A model generated the notes under the pieces. It was not told where the DNA came from. It saw only the letters and a program-made list of their open reading frames with translations, and did not search any database. A stretch of DNA of 58,131 nt from Endotrypanum monterogeii (Eukaryota > Euglenozoa > Kinetoplastea > Trypanosomatida > Trypanosomatidae): the NCBI GenBank assembly GCA_000333855.2, contig CM007317.1, positions 901,182-959,312 of the forward strand, read 5' to 3'. This document shows positions 42,961-51,344 of the stretch, piece after piece (positions within the stretch are counted from its first letter, which is position 1; each line of letters opens with the position of its first letter). A program made the position numbers and the translations under genes.

Positions 42961-45900
42961 ATGCACACTTACGGTGTCGACGTGCGCACTCCCATCTTCT
43001 ATCGCCACACCTTTGCCAGTGCTCTAGAGGCCCAGTGCGGCAAGGTATACGCGTATTTGACTCACACTCCGCTTATTGCCGAGTATTTGCCATTTGAAGT
43101 GGCCAATGGTACGGCTATTGAGCAGTACGCTGTCCACAACATCCACGACCTCGATGAGTTGGAAGCGGTACTGAGCGCTGTACTGAAGGAGCCGCCTAGC
43201 TCCAATGTCGGCTTGGCACACGCTGCCACCTCAACGTACAGGGATGGTGTCGGTGAGCTCAAAACCGCTTCCTTATCGCCGCCGAGCTGTTCGATCTCGA
43301 GAGGGACCGCGGCAATCGACCACATTGTGTCCAGGGGGGGATTATCTGTAGCGGAGCAGACGCCGCCTGCAGTAGACATTCCTTCACGACGCGGAATATG
43401 TTTTTCGTTTTTCCGAGACGACAAATCAACGTCGGCGGAGAAGTCTGACAAAGAAAATGGTTCCGCTCCAGCGAGGGCCACCGACAAAGCGGGAGGAAGG
43501 GCACTCGTCCTACGACTTCGTGAGTGGATAAAGCGATTTCTCGGGAGGAGGTCTGAGCAATTTTACAGCCAAGAGGACGCCTTGTCGGCTAGCTTGCATG
43601 CGCGACAACGCGGCCCTGTCGGTGTCGTTCCCTTATCTCACTCCCAATCCGGTATCACAACTGGTTCGGCTGTTGGCAACGTGACTGCTGGGAGGGTGAG
43701 ACACCCGCGCGTGCCGGAATGGGTGCGCGCCTCATTCGAAGCTCCAACATCTTTTTCTGCTGGTGCTTTAGCGGGAGGTGCCGGAGCCACGCAGTCGATG
43801 CGGTGCCCCCGTCCTCCCGTGGTGTTTTCTTCTGGTCACCTTTCGGAGACAGCGACAGCTTCCAAAAGCGTCGAGACTCGAGAGACAACTTCTCTTCATG
43901 CACCTGTGGCCGTATCTCAGACATTTATGCCTTGTCCTATTGCTGTTCTCTCCGACCACGTGGACAGCGGCATGAGCGGTGCTCACCAGGGTGACCGTGA
44001 AGCAGATGAAGTTCAGGTCGCATCCAACCCAACCCAGACACCGTGCAGCCATCGAGACGGCTACTTCCTTGGAGAAAGGGTCATGACGAGCTCACCGCCA
44101 GCTCCGCAGATGAGCTCAGTAACGCTGAGGTTCAGTGAGTCTGACGTGAGCCTCCATCACAAAGAAGATGAGTCCTTACAAAATGGGGAGCCGTCGCGTC
44201 TGCAACTGCCACAAGGCAATACAGTTACCGTGCACACGGCTTCGACAAGCGACGGAGCCAGAGGCACTGTCCGGTTTCCTTCCCCTGCTTCACTTACCAG
44301 CACCCACGTGGGTGACGCTCAAGATACACAGCGAGGGGTCTCGGGCAGTAAGGCGCGGTGTAACTGGCATCAACCCCCACTGCTTCCTCATCATGAAGCC
44401 GCTTCCAGCGGTGCGACTCGGTGGGCGGCAGGCTTCTCTATCGACCTACGGAGTAGGGGACTCTCGTTTTCCCGGAACAGTCCGTGGCACTCTGGAGAAA
44501 CACAGTCATTTCCAACCTCACAAGACGCTGGCTCTGTGCCACAGGCAGCGGTAAGTGCGCCGCCCTCGACCGGGAAGCATGCCCACACAACGGAACTGGT
44601 TGGATGGTTGCACCTGCTGGTGTGGGTGCGGTGGCAGGTCATATACTTTCTTCGTGACCTCTCAGGTGTCCAGGGTTTCGTCGCGTGGTGTGCTTGGTAC
44701 TGGTCATGGGCTCAGGATCATCCGCGTCAAGCCGCTTTTCACCAAGGGCTTTCGTCCATCGGGTTCTGGAAAGGCGTGTGGTCGAGAGGTTTGCACACTC
44801 AGCTGAATCAGGTTCAGTACAGCATTCGTCGGCACATGTTCACCCTGCGAAGCGTATTCCAGCTTATCGTGAGCTACATCGGGGCCGTCTACACAGCGCT
44901 GGACACGCTGAACACGCGTGTGGTTCAGGTCCAACGAAGCTGTGAAGTCCTCATGTCAACAGTGGCTGCTGCTGCTGCAGTAGCGGTTGGGGGCGCATCC
45001 ACGGGGCTGGCGGGAGGTATTCTCACAACGGCGCCATTCCCAGCGACTGCAGCAACCGCTCGCCGGGACGGGGTCGGCAGAGATGACGCTTGTCAATCCC
45101 ATCCGCACAACACCTTCTGCAACTCGTGCATGGATGGAAGCTTCAGTATAGAGGGTTTCTTTCCCGCACGCCGGCAGAGTGACCGCGGTGGAGCTTCGCA
45201 GGGGGGACTCAAAAAATCTGTGAGGGGGAGTACCAACGCGCCCGTGGAGACCTCTGCGCCGCATGAGGATCATTACGAGGTCGGAGCCAAAGGCGAGGAG
45301 GCCGCCCCCCTCTCGGGCAATGATGTTGGCGTTGATTCGTCTTCGCACGCCCTTGACGAGCTGCGCTGTGCTGTGTGGTCAACGCTCCAGGAGCTGAAGG
45401 CCATTTTTTGCCATGACGGACTTCCGCCGGATCTGGCAGAGGTTAATGATCAGGTCCGGTTTCCTTGTTCAGAAGATTATGGGGGCATTAAGGGCAACCG
45501 ACCCTCTCGCGCGGGGTCGGCCACCGTGGCTACTGCAGGACCTGACGGGCAAGACGGACTGCATCAATCAAACAACAGATCCTCATCTGCTATGTCTACT
45601 CCTGAGGCGGCGCCGACACACCAAGCAGGTGACGCACATATGCATTTTCCTGGGACCGGTTTTTCTGGCGTCGGAGAAGGCTGTGAGCCAAGTGGAAGTC
45701 GTCACGTGGATGTTCGCGAGGGGGCTCAGGTGCTGCTTCACTGTGTTCAGCACTCTCAGCAGCTGTTACAGAGGTTAACTCTGCTCGTGCAAAGATCTCA
45801 CAGTCCTCCGGCCGCTCGGCACTGGCGGCGAATGCTTGTAGCGTCTGTAACACTGTTGCCACCGTTTGTGTGGTTGTATACCAAGTCTCCGGCAGAGCTC

Positions 45901-47073
45901 GCGACGATAGTCCGGAAGATGGTGGTGGTGGGGAAGCGAGTGATTCAGTCCTACGTGATCGATCCGATGACAAAGCTCCGTGAGTCGCTTTCTTACGTCC
46001 GTCCGGGGGCTGAACATCGCCGTGGTGCAGTGGAACGGGACGCCGTGTCCCTGGCCAACATTATTCGCGACTTCCACGAAGATATGTACCCTAATATGCC
46101 ACAGAAGCGTCTCGAGGAGCTGCGTGCTCGCACCTTCAGGCGACTGCGAGCGGGCGTTGCGGATCCCGAAGGGCTTGGTTTGATCGATGAGCAGTATCGA
46201 CAGTCCGTGCGTCACCCAATTCGCAGTATACTTTTTGGTGACTTACCACGGATCATGCTCATTCAGCTATCGTACCAGGCGCTTGAGGTGAGCCGTGTGG
46301 CCAACGGAATCGACGAGGTACTTGAGGGCAATGACATCAACTTCAAGATCATGGCGATGATGCCAGTCTTCCTGGCTGTGGGTCTTTTGGCCACATGGGG
46401 GCTTTTTCGGCGCCGGAGCAAGTATAAGCCCGCGCGTCTCCGTATGAAGCTGCTCTGGCGCTCCCTTCACCGCGTAGTGAGCTTCGCTGGAAGCAGCCAG
46501 GGTCTTTTTTTACCTCCCTTACGCATCAACACCACCCACCAAGGTCCTCGTCGACAGATCGGAGCAAACACGCTCCTTGCTGATTCTTCGCAAAGAAACC
46601 TGAATATGCCCCAGGCTCTCCAGTACCGTCGTAGGAAGGGTCTTCAGCGACGTATCCACCCACCGGTTGATGCGACAGGCGCCACGCTGGTTTCTACTTG
46701 GCCACCCGGTAAACCAGAGCGGGTCGGTGCTGGAAACACAGATGAGGTAAACATCGCCGCCACCAGCGGCCTCAAAAGTGATTCGGAGACGTCGTCGGAT
46801 GCATCGGCTAGCGATATAGGTGGCGCTGTGCTGATTCACCAACTTAACAACTACGAGCAAGGAATGGTGTTACTCTTGTCGCACGTGATGCGTTCCATAG
46901 CCACTGAATATCTCCGCTCCTACACTTTTTATCACGAGTTTATGGAAGACTTGAACGACTTGGAAAGCGTTCAGAGTACACGTCGTCAGCGTTTGGCTAC
47001 CCTGAGGCGCATGCGGGCGACTCACACACACTTTTTTTTGAGCGACTCCACACGAACTTTTTTTTTTTTGTAG
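42961..47073 (+). CDS. NCA2-family mitochondrial membrane protein with long N-terminal extension
   Basis: This 1370-residue protein carries an NCA2 (nuclear control of ATP synthase 2) domain at about residues 950-1350. The most diagnostic part is HPIRSILFGDLPRIML and the following IQLSYQ..VANGIDEVLEG, then a TM (about 1131-1151). A second TM lies at about 959-977, and the family's last helical block HEFMEDLNDLESVQ is also present. In yeast, Nca2 is a mitochondrial membrane protein influencing ATP synthase subunit 6/8 expression. A hydrophobic, Trp-rich region near 545-590 (LLVWVRWQVIYFL) may be another membrane or peripheral segment. The rest of the N-terminal 900 residues is mostly disordered, making this over twice the yeast length (616 aa). 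The start is ATG 42961; the frame reaches further only to TTG. The last 16 residues are read through two poly-T runs and are uncertain. Confidence 0.85.
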   Translation: MHTYGVDVRTPIFYRHTFASALEAQCGKVYAYLTHTPLIAEYLPFEVANGTAIEQYAVHNIHDLDELEAVLSAVLKEPPSSNVGLAHAATSTYRDGVGELKTASLSPPSCSISRGTAAIDHIVSRGGLSVAEQTPPAVDIPSRRGICFSFFRDDKSTSAEKSDKENGSAPARATDKAGGRALVLRLREWIKRFLGRRSEQFYSQEDALSASLHARQRGPVGVVPLSHSQSGITTGSAVGNVTAGRVRHPRVPEWVRASFEAPTSFSAGALAGGAGATQSMRCPRPPVVFSSGHLSETATASKSVETRETTSLHAPVAVSQTFMPCPIAVLSDHVDSGMSGAHQGDREADEVQVASNPTQTPCSHRDGYFLGERVMTSSPPAPQMSSVTLRFSESDVSLHHKEDESLQNGEPSRLQLPQGNTVTVHTASTSDGARGTVRFPSPASLTSTHVGDAQDTQRGVSGSKARCNWHQPPLLPHHEAASSGATRWAAGFSIDLRSRGLSFSRNSPWHSGETQSFPTSQDAGSVPQAAVSAPPSTGKHAHTTELVGWLHLLVWVRWQVIYFLRDLSGVQGFVAWCAWYWSWAQDHPRQAAFHQGLSSIGFWKGVWSRGLHTQLNQVQYSIRRHMFTLRSVFQLIVSYIGAVYTALDTLNTRVVQVQRSCEVLMSTVAAAAAVAVGGASTGLAGGILTTAPFPATAATARRDGVGRDDACQSHPHNTFCNSCMDGSFSIEGFFPARRQSDRGGASQGGLKKSVRGSTNAPVETSAPHEDHYEVGAKGEEAAPLSGNDVGVDSSSHALDELRCAVWSTLQELKAIFCHDGLPPDLAEVNDQVRFPCSEDYGGIKGNRPSRAGSATVATAGPDGQDGLHQSNNRSSSAMSTPEAAPTHQAGDAHMHFPGTGFSGVGEGCEPSGSRHVDVREGAQVLLHCVQHSQQLLQRLTLLVQRSHSPPAARHWRRMLVASVTLLPPFVWLYTKSPAELATIVRKMVVVGKRVIQSYVIDPMTKLRESLSYVRPGAEHRRGAVERDAVSLANIIRDFHEDMYPNMPQKRLEELRARTFRRLRAGVADPEGLGLIDEQYRQSVRHPIRSILFGDLPRIMLIQLSYQALEVSRVANGIDEVLEGNDINFKIMAMMPVFLAVGLLATWGLFRRRSKYKPARLRMKLLWRSLHRVVSFAGSSQGLFLPPLRINTTHQGPRRQIGANTLLADSSQRNLNMPQALQYRRRKGLQRRIHPPVDATGATLVSTWPPGKPERVGAGNTDEVNIAATSGLKSDSETSSDASASDIGGAVLIHQLNNYEQGMVLLLSHVMRSIATEYLRSYTFYHEFMEDLNDLESVQSTRRQRLATLRRMRATHTHFFLSDSTRTFFFL

Positions 47074-48056
47074 TCGGTCACCGGTAGGGCGATGGCTACC
47101 GGAGTCAGTCCCCCCCCCCTCCGTTTCCGCTGACATAAAAGGGGATAGAGGCCGTGGCGGTGCGGTGCGATGCGGTTAAATGTTTAGGCTTGCCTCCCCT
47201 CCCCTCCTCGTGCCCAAACCAGCATGCATGTTGTGTGGGTGTGAAAAAAATATCAAAAAGGCACCTCTTAAATGTTTTCTTCTATCTTACCACCTCCTCC
47301 TCGCGCGCGCTCCAAACGTCAGCGAGGCCAACAGTGCTCGTAATGTTTTTTCGCTGACTTTGGTGAAGAAGACGAGAGTCGTTACTTGCGTGGGTATGTC
47401 CCTGAAAAGTACCAACACTGTTGCAGCGTTGCATTCACCTGAAATAAAGAGGGAGAAAGCTTCGAGCGTGCCGGTAAGCAAGCGCGTGTCGTATTGTGTC
47501 TGATTGTCGTCAATGTGCGACTCCCCCTCCCTTGTTCTTACCAGCACCAGATGCTCTCTTGCTCTGTGTATCGGTTGCACCTAGAGGACGTTCCCCTCCC
47601 CGAACACACAACAAGCTCCACCCTCTGCTTATTTTTTTTTTTCAATGGCTGCGCATCTTAGGCGTACTTGTAATCGTTTTTGTTCTTGTTGTCCCCTCCT
47701 CCTCCATTTACCATCTACCCTTTATTTCTCTCCCCCTCTTATGGCGGCTCTTTTCTTGACACGGTTATGGACCTGTATCTCAACAAACATCGTCCTTGTC
47801 TTCGTGATCGTCTCTGCTTTTCATTGCTGGGGTGAGAACACGCTTTGACGAAGAAAGCACGCTGCTGTATTGAAGTCTCCAACAAAATTGTGCTACGTAT
47901 GTGCCGCATATAGCTACATCGAAACAACTTCTCTGCTTGTTCCTCACCTTACTAGGGAAAAAGGCAATACCACAAAAAAGTAAGAGAGGAAAGAAAAGGT
48001 TATCGTCTCGTTGAGCCGTAGACTCGATCGATTTTGCGTTCACAGAGCCCCTCCGA
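47074..48056. other. 1.0-kb intergenic spacer
   Basis: I see no gene. It is C/T-rich with short homopolymers and carries the acceptor for the FG-repeat gene at its right end. Confidence 0.75.
47928..47955 (+). promoter_or_regulatory. Polypyrimidine tract and trans-splice acceptor of the FG-repeat gene
   Basis: The run CTTCTCTGCTTGTTCCTCAC leads to AG at 47954-47955, predicting a leader of about 100 bases before ATG 48057. Confidence 0.5.
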
Positions 48057-49694
48057 ATGGCACCCAAAAAGTCTTCTGCCTCGGCGAAGAAGTCGACGAC
48101 AGCAACCAGAGCTGCAGAGCGTCGTCAGGATGCCCAGAAAAAAAAGATCTTGAGGGAGAAAGTGGATCAAGAAGCGCTTGCACAGTGGATCGATGAGAAC
48201 GATCCCCTACTCGACAAAGCAGTTGGCAATCCTATACCGATGGAAGAGCTGTTTCTTAAATATCTGGTGCACCGCACCTTCACGAGACCCGACGGCGCGG
48301 AGCAGCCATACGACTGGAGTGAGTTCCGCAAGGTCCTCGAAAGCCGTACTGCCAGCAGTCCGCGCTGGTTTATTCAGCTGCGAGAGGAGGATCTGCTCGC
48401 TGGAGAACAGGGTATGGAGGGCGTCACGGTGGACTGCTATGTCATTGCTGAGGCGACGCAACCGACGCTGTCACCGGGAGAGTACATCGTGAAGGTGCAC
48501 TGGCCTTACAGCGATGCGGAGGACAACGCTCCAGAGCGCATTTTGCCGCTCGAGGGACAGGGCATGTGCTGGCGACGCGTCGTGAAGGCAGATGGCAGTG
48601 ACATGAACGTCTTCCTTCTTCAGAGATCCAGTAAAACTGGAGGTGCGTGTGGCAGTGGCGCGTTCCCTGCAAACAGCTCAGCCCCAACTATGTTTGGTTT
48701 TGGCAGTAAGGCTGCCTCTGCACCGTCGACGACGGCTGCAGCCACCACCACCACCACCACCACAGCCCCGCCAGGGTTCGGGTTTGGCTTCGGCACCACG
48801 TCTCAGACACCGAGTGTGACCCCAAACAACGGTGTGTCGAGCCCGGCCAACGGATCCACGTTCAGCTTCAGCTTCAATCAGCCAGCCGCCACACCTTCAT
48901 CACCGGACCGCCCAAACTTTGGGTTTTCCCCAGCGCCACCACCACCTGTCATCGCGGCTGCCAGCCCCGCGTTCTCAGGATTCGGTACCGCAGCGACGCC
49001 AGCCGCCACTGCACCAGTTGCGATAGAGTCGGGCGAAGTGAAGGTGGAGTCACTGAAGACGTCGGAGATTCTTTTTGCCCTGTGGTCGCGTAGGAGGCTT
49101 GCTGCATTGGCAAAGGAGATTCATTCGGGCAGCCGCATCGTGTGCGATGATTTTGCACTGGACGCCACAAAGAAAATAAAGTTGGTCATGCAGAATGACC
49201 GCAAGGACGACGTCGCGGCGACGGTTCGCCGGCTCATTCTTAATCGCATGTTCGCCAAGCAAGATAAGAGTGTGAAATCAATGGATACGTGGATCAACGA
49301 CTGCCCCGTGTACGACGAGGCACTGACTTCGGCGCTGCAATCCTTTCGCGAACGGCAGCTGAATGAAATAGCCGAGAGCTCGGATGTGTTTCAGAGCCTC
49401 TACGAACAGTACCACGCCACAATGGAAAAGGAGCTGCAGCGCATTGTCGCGGTGCGCGACGCAGCAGCGAGGAAGGAGTTGGAGCGAATCGATGCTATAA
49501 CAACACAGATAAAGGAGCACAAGTTGGCGGAAAAGAGCAGCTTCCGACTCCTTAAATTTTACGCCAAAAACGACGTGCTGCGGTTCCGCCCATTCGGGAA
49601 AATCAGTGGCATCTCGGAGATGGGCGAGTCGGTGGATGTCTGCGTTCCTCCTGCGCACGTAAACATCAATCCATTTACTGGAAAACCCATTTAG
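48057..49694 (+). CDS. FG-repeat protein, candidate nucleoporin
   Basis: This 545-residue protein has three parts. The N-terminus is strongly basic (MAPKKSSASAKKSTTATRAA), followed by a folded region to about 190 with strands such as WFIQLREEDLL and GEYIVKVHWPY. Residues about 205-325 are low-complexity Ala/Thr/Pro/Ser with FG and FS pairs (MFGFGSK, GFGFGFGTT, FSFSFNQ, NFGFSP, FSGFG), the hallmark of FG nucleoporins that bind transport receptors. The C-terminal part (about 330-545) is a helical, coiled-coil-like segment (ATMEKELQRIVAVRDAAARK) ending RFRPFGKISGISEMGES. This FG plus coiled-coil layout fits the Nup62-complex type or another peripheral FG Nup, but I cannot assign a specific one. 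Few FG pairs are present, so a non-pore role is possible. The N-terminal start is supported by the acceptor and ATG. Confidence 0.8.
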   Translation: MAPKKSSASAKKSTTATRAAERRQDAQKKKILREKVDQEALAQWIDENDPLLDKAVGNPIPMEELFLKYLVHRTFTRPDGAEQPYDWSEFRKVLESRTASSPRWFIQLREEDLLAGEQGMEGVTVDCYVIAEATQPTLSPGEYIVKVHWPYSDAEDNAPERILPLEGQGMCWRRVVKADGSDMNVFLLQRSSKTGGACGSGAFPANSSAPTMFGFGSKAASAPSTTAAATTTTTTTAPPGFGFGFGTTSQTPSVTPNNGVSSPANGSTFSFSFNQPAATPSSPDRPNFGFSPAPPPPVIAAASPAFSGFGTAATPAATAPVAIESGEVKVESLKTSEILFALWSRRRLAALAKEIHSGSRIVCDDFALDATKKIKLVMQNDRKDDVAATVRRLILNRMFAKQDKSVKSMDTWINDCPVYDEALTSALQSFRERQLNEIAESSDVFQSLYEQYHATMEKELQRIVAVRDAAARKELERIDAITTQIKEHKLAEKSSFRLLKFYAKNDVLRFRPFGKISGISEMGESVDVCVPPAHVNINPFTGKPI

Positions 49695-49723
49695 CGTCTA
49701 ACGTTGAAGTTTTTTTTACATTC

Positions 49724-49758
<35 letters not shown>

Positions 49759-49913
49759 CTTGCACTCTTGGTGCAGCACAGATGCAACTACGCGCAGGGA
49801 AATAATAATAAATGTGAAACACCCCATTGTAGCTGTACACTTCTACTAGGTATGCGTGTGAGTGTGAGCGTGTGTGCGTGGCTGTGTATACATTTGCTGA
49901 TCATTTTGCGCAG

Positions 49914-50069
49914 TCTCAGACAAGTATCTTGGAGGCTACTCTAGGGAGAACAAGGCGTGAGTACAGTGCTCTTGTGCAAGACGTCGTTCTTGCGCGAGAC
50001 ACGTTGCGCGGCGTCATTAACCATAAAACTGCTTCGATAGAAGCAGATCTTTCAGCTATGGAGGAGTGA
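49914..50069 (+). other. Coding-like stretch without an ATG (possible gene fragment)
   Basis: In frame with base 49914 there is an open stretch of 51 codons ending in TGA at 50067-50069. Its product is highly charged and helix-forming (SQTSILEATLGRTRREYSAL, then VVLARDTLRGVINHKTAS), unlike the low-complexity products of other spacer ORFs. No in-frame ATG exists between the upstream stop at 49830 and the penultimate codons. It is immediately preceded by a pyrimidine-containing run ending GCGCAG (AG at 49912-49913). It could be a decayed gene, the 3' part of a gene broken by a sequencing indel, a cis-spliced exon, or chance. Confidence 0.35.
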
Positions 50070-50331
50070 TCGATAATGGAAAACACCGGGAGCTGCGCAT
50101 CGGATGTATGTGCGGTTGCAGGGGCGACCGCAGCGCAACTGTAGCCGTTATGTATTTCGGGCGATTTGCCACACCCTCGCCTGTGCGGCTTTCTATGGCG
50201 TAAATAATAATAATAAAACGGACGCGTGTGCTCTTGGAAAGATGTTCGTGGCGTTCCTGCGGTCAGTGGCCACTACGCAGTAGTTGACTTCTATATGCAC
50301 CTTGTCTGTGTCCTTGACAACGGTCCTGCAA

Positions 50332-50371
50332 CCTTTTTGCGTCTCCTTTTTCTTTCTATCTCACATCACAG
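50332..50371 (+). promoter_or_regulatory. Polypyrimidine tract and trans-splice acceptor of the Ser/Pro-rich gene
   Basis: A strong C/T run ends in AG at 50370-50371, with another AG at 50380-50381. This gives a leader of about 120 bases to ATG 50493 and supports the downstream frame as an expressed gene. Confidence 0.5.
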
Positions 50372-50492
50372 TGTGTTCTAGTGAAATGGGGAAAAAAACA
50401 CTCAGACACCCTCTCAAGTCACGTGTGCTCCCCCATCACGTTCCGTATCACTGTGTTTCATTTCATACGTGCACCCCCTATTTGACTCACCT

Positions 50493-51344
50493 ATGAGCAG
50501 GGGTAGCTCGTTATCCCCTACTCCTACCGTCGGCTCTGCCACAGGTACAAGTCGCTTGTCATGCGCCTATCTCAGAACCTGGTGTCGCGAGAGGCTGCTG
50601 CCTACATTGTTCCCTTCTCCCGCTAGGTTGCCAACGCCGCCATTCAAGGTCGTATCATTAGCTCCTGATGCTTCAACGGATGTCGAGGCGTACTCGGCAA
50701 CAATGGACGCCCACACAGCAATTCTAGCGTCTCCGAACACCTCAGGGCCAGCCAATCTCTTACTGTCGTCACCACCACCGCAGTCGTCTCATCTCGCCTC
50801 GACGGGGAGCTCTGCGGAGACTGTACAGGACAAAGTTCTTGCGGATCCCTTTCTAGTCTCTGGGGCCGTTTCTTCACCAAATAGGGGCAATCTATCCACA
50901 GCCCCTCCTTCTCTTACTGATGCATTTGTTGTTGCTGAGACGTCGTCACTGCGGGGACCTGCGCCGATGCAAACTTTTCCAAGGACGCAGCCGTCGACTT
51001 TCTCGCCAATACCTTCACTTGATGCACGCGCCACTGCGACTACCACTCTGAACACTGCGTGGGACACTGCAGACTCGGCGCCGTCACTGTCAAATAGTCG
51101 AGTGGGGCAGTCCCACTCGATTTCTTCTCCGTCACCAAATCCGACCTCACCATTGCCCCAATTTACCAAACTAGAGAGCTCATTTCCGTTTATGCGTACG
51201 CCACCCACGTGCGTGGAGCTGCCAGGCCCACAGTCACTCTTTATTCGTGACTCAGACGCAGTTGGGTGCAGCGGCCGATCACCTCGACTGCTGCAAGGGG
51301 ATGCACACGTGGGCAAAGGCAGCGTTCCCTCGCTGCATATTTAG
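50493..51344 (+). CDS. Ser/Thr/Pro-rich hypothetical protein
   Basis: The 283-residue product is dominated by Ser, Pro, Thr and Ala, with no predicted fold, transmembrane segment or motif that I recognise. Short patches such as LRTWCRERLLPTLF and PPTCVELPGPQSLFIRDSD are the only non-repetitive parts and may be binding motifs. The frame is clean over 850 bases, has a good acceptor upstream, and its codon use resembles the neighbours, so I favour a real gene. The low complexity leaves some doubt. The first ATG is 50493; the frame extends upstream to a GTG only. No function is inferred. Confidence 0.6.
   Translation: MSRGSSLSPTPTVGSATGTSRLSCAYLRTWCRERLLPTLFPSPARLPTPPFKVVSLAPDASTDVEAYSATMDAHTAILASPNTSGPANLLLSSPPPQSSHLASTGSSAETVQDKVLADPFLVSGAVSSPNRGNLSTAPPSLTDAFVVAETSSLRGPAPMQTFPRTQPSTFSPIPSLDARATATTTLNTAWDTADSAPSLSNSRVGQSHSISSPSPNPTSPLPQFTKLESSFPFMRTPPTCVELPGPQSLFIRDSDAVGCSGRSPRLLQGDAHVGKGSVPSLHI

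Larger units (their letters stand above)
49695..50492. other. Intergenic spacer with microsatellite and an orphan open stretch
   Basis: It contains (TA)n at 49727-49754, ATA/AAT runs at 49801-49811 and 50203-50216, and the coding-like stretch at 49914-50069. The remainder shows nothing recognisable apart from the acceptor region near 50370. Confidence 0.7.
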
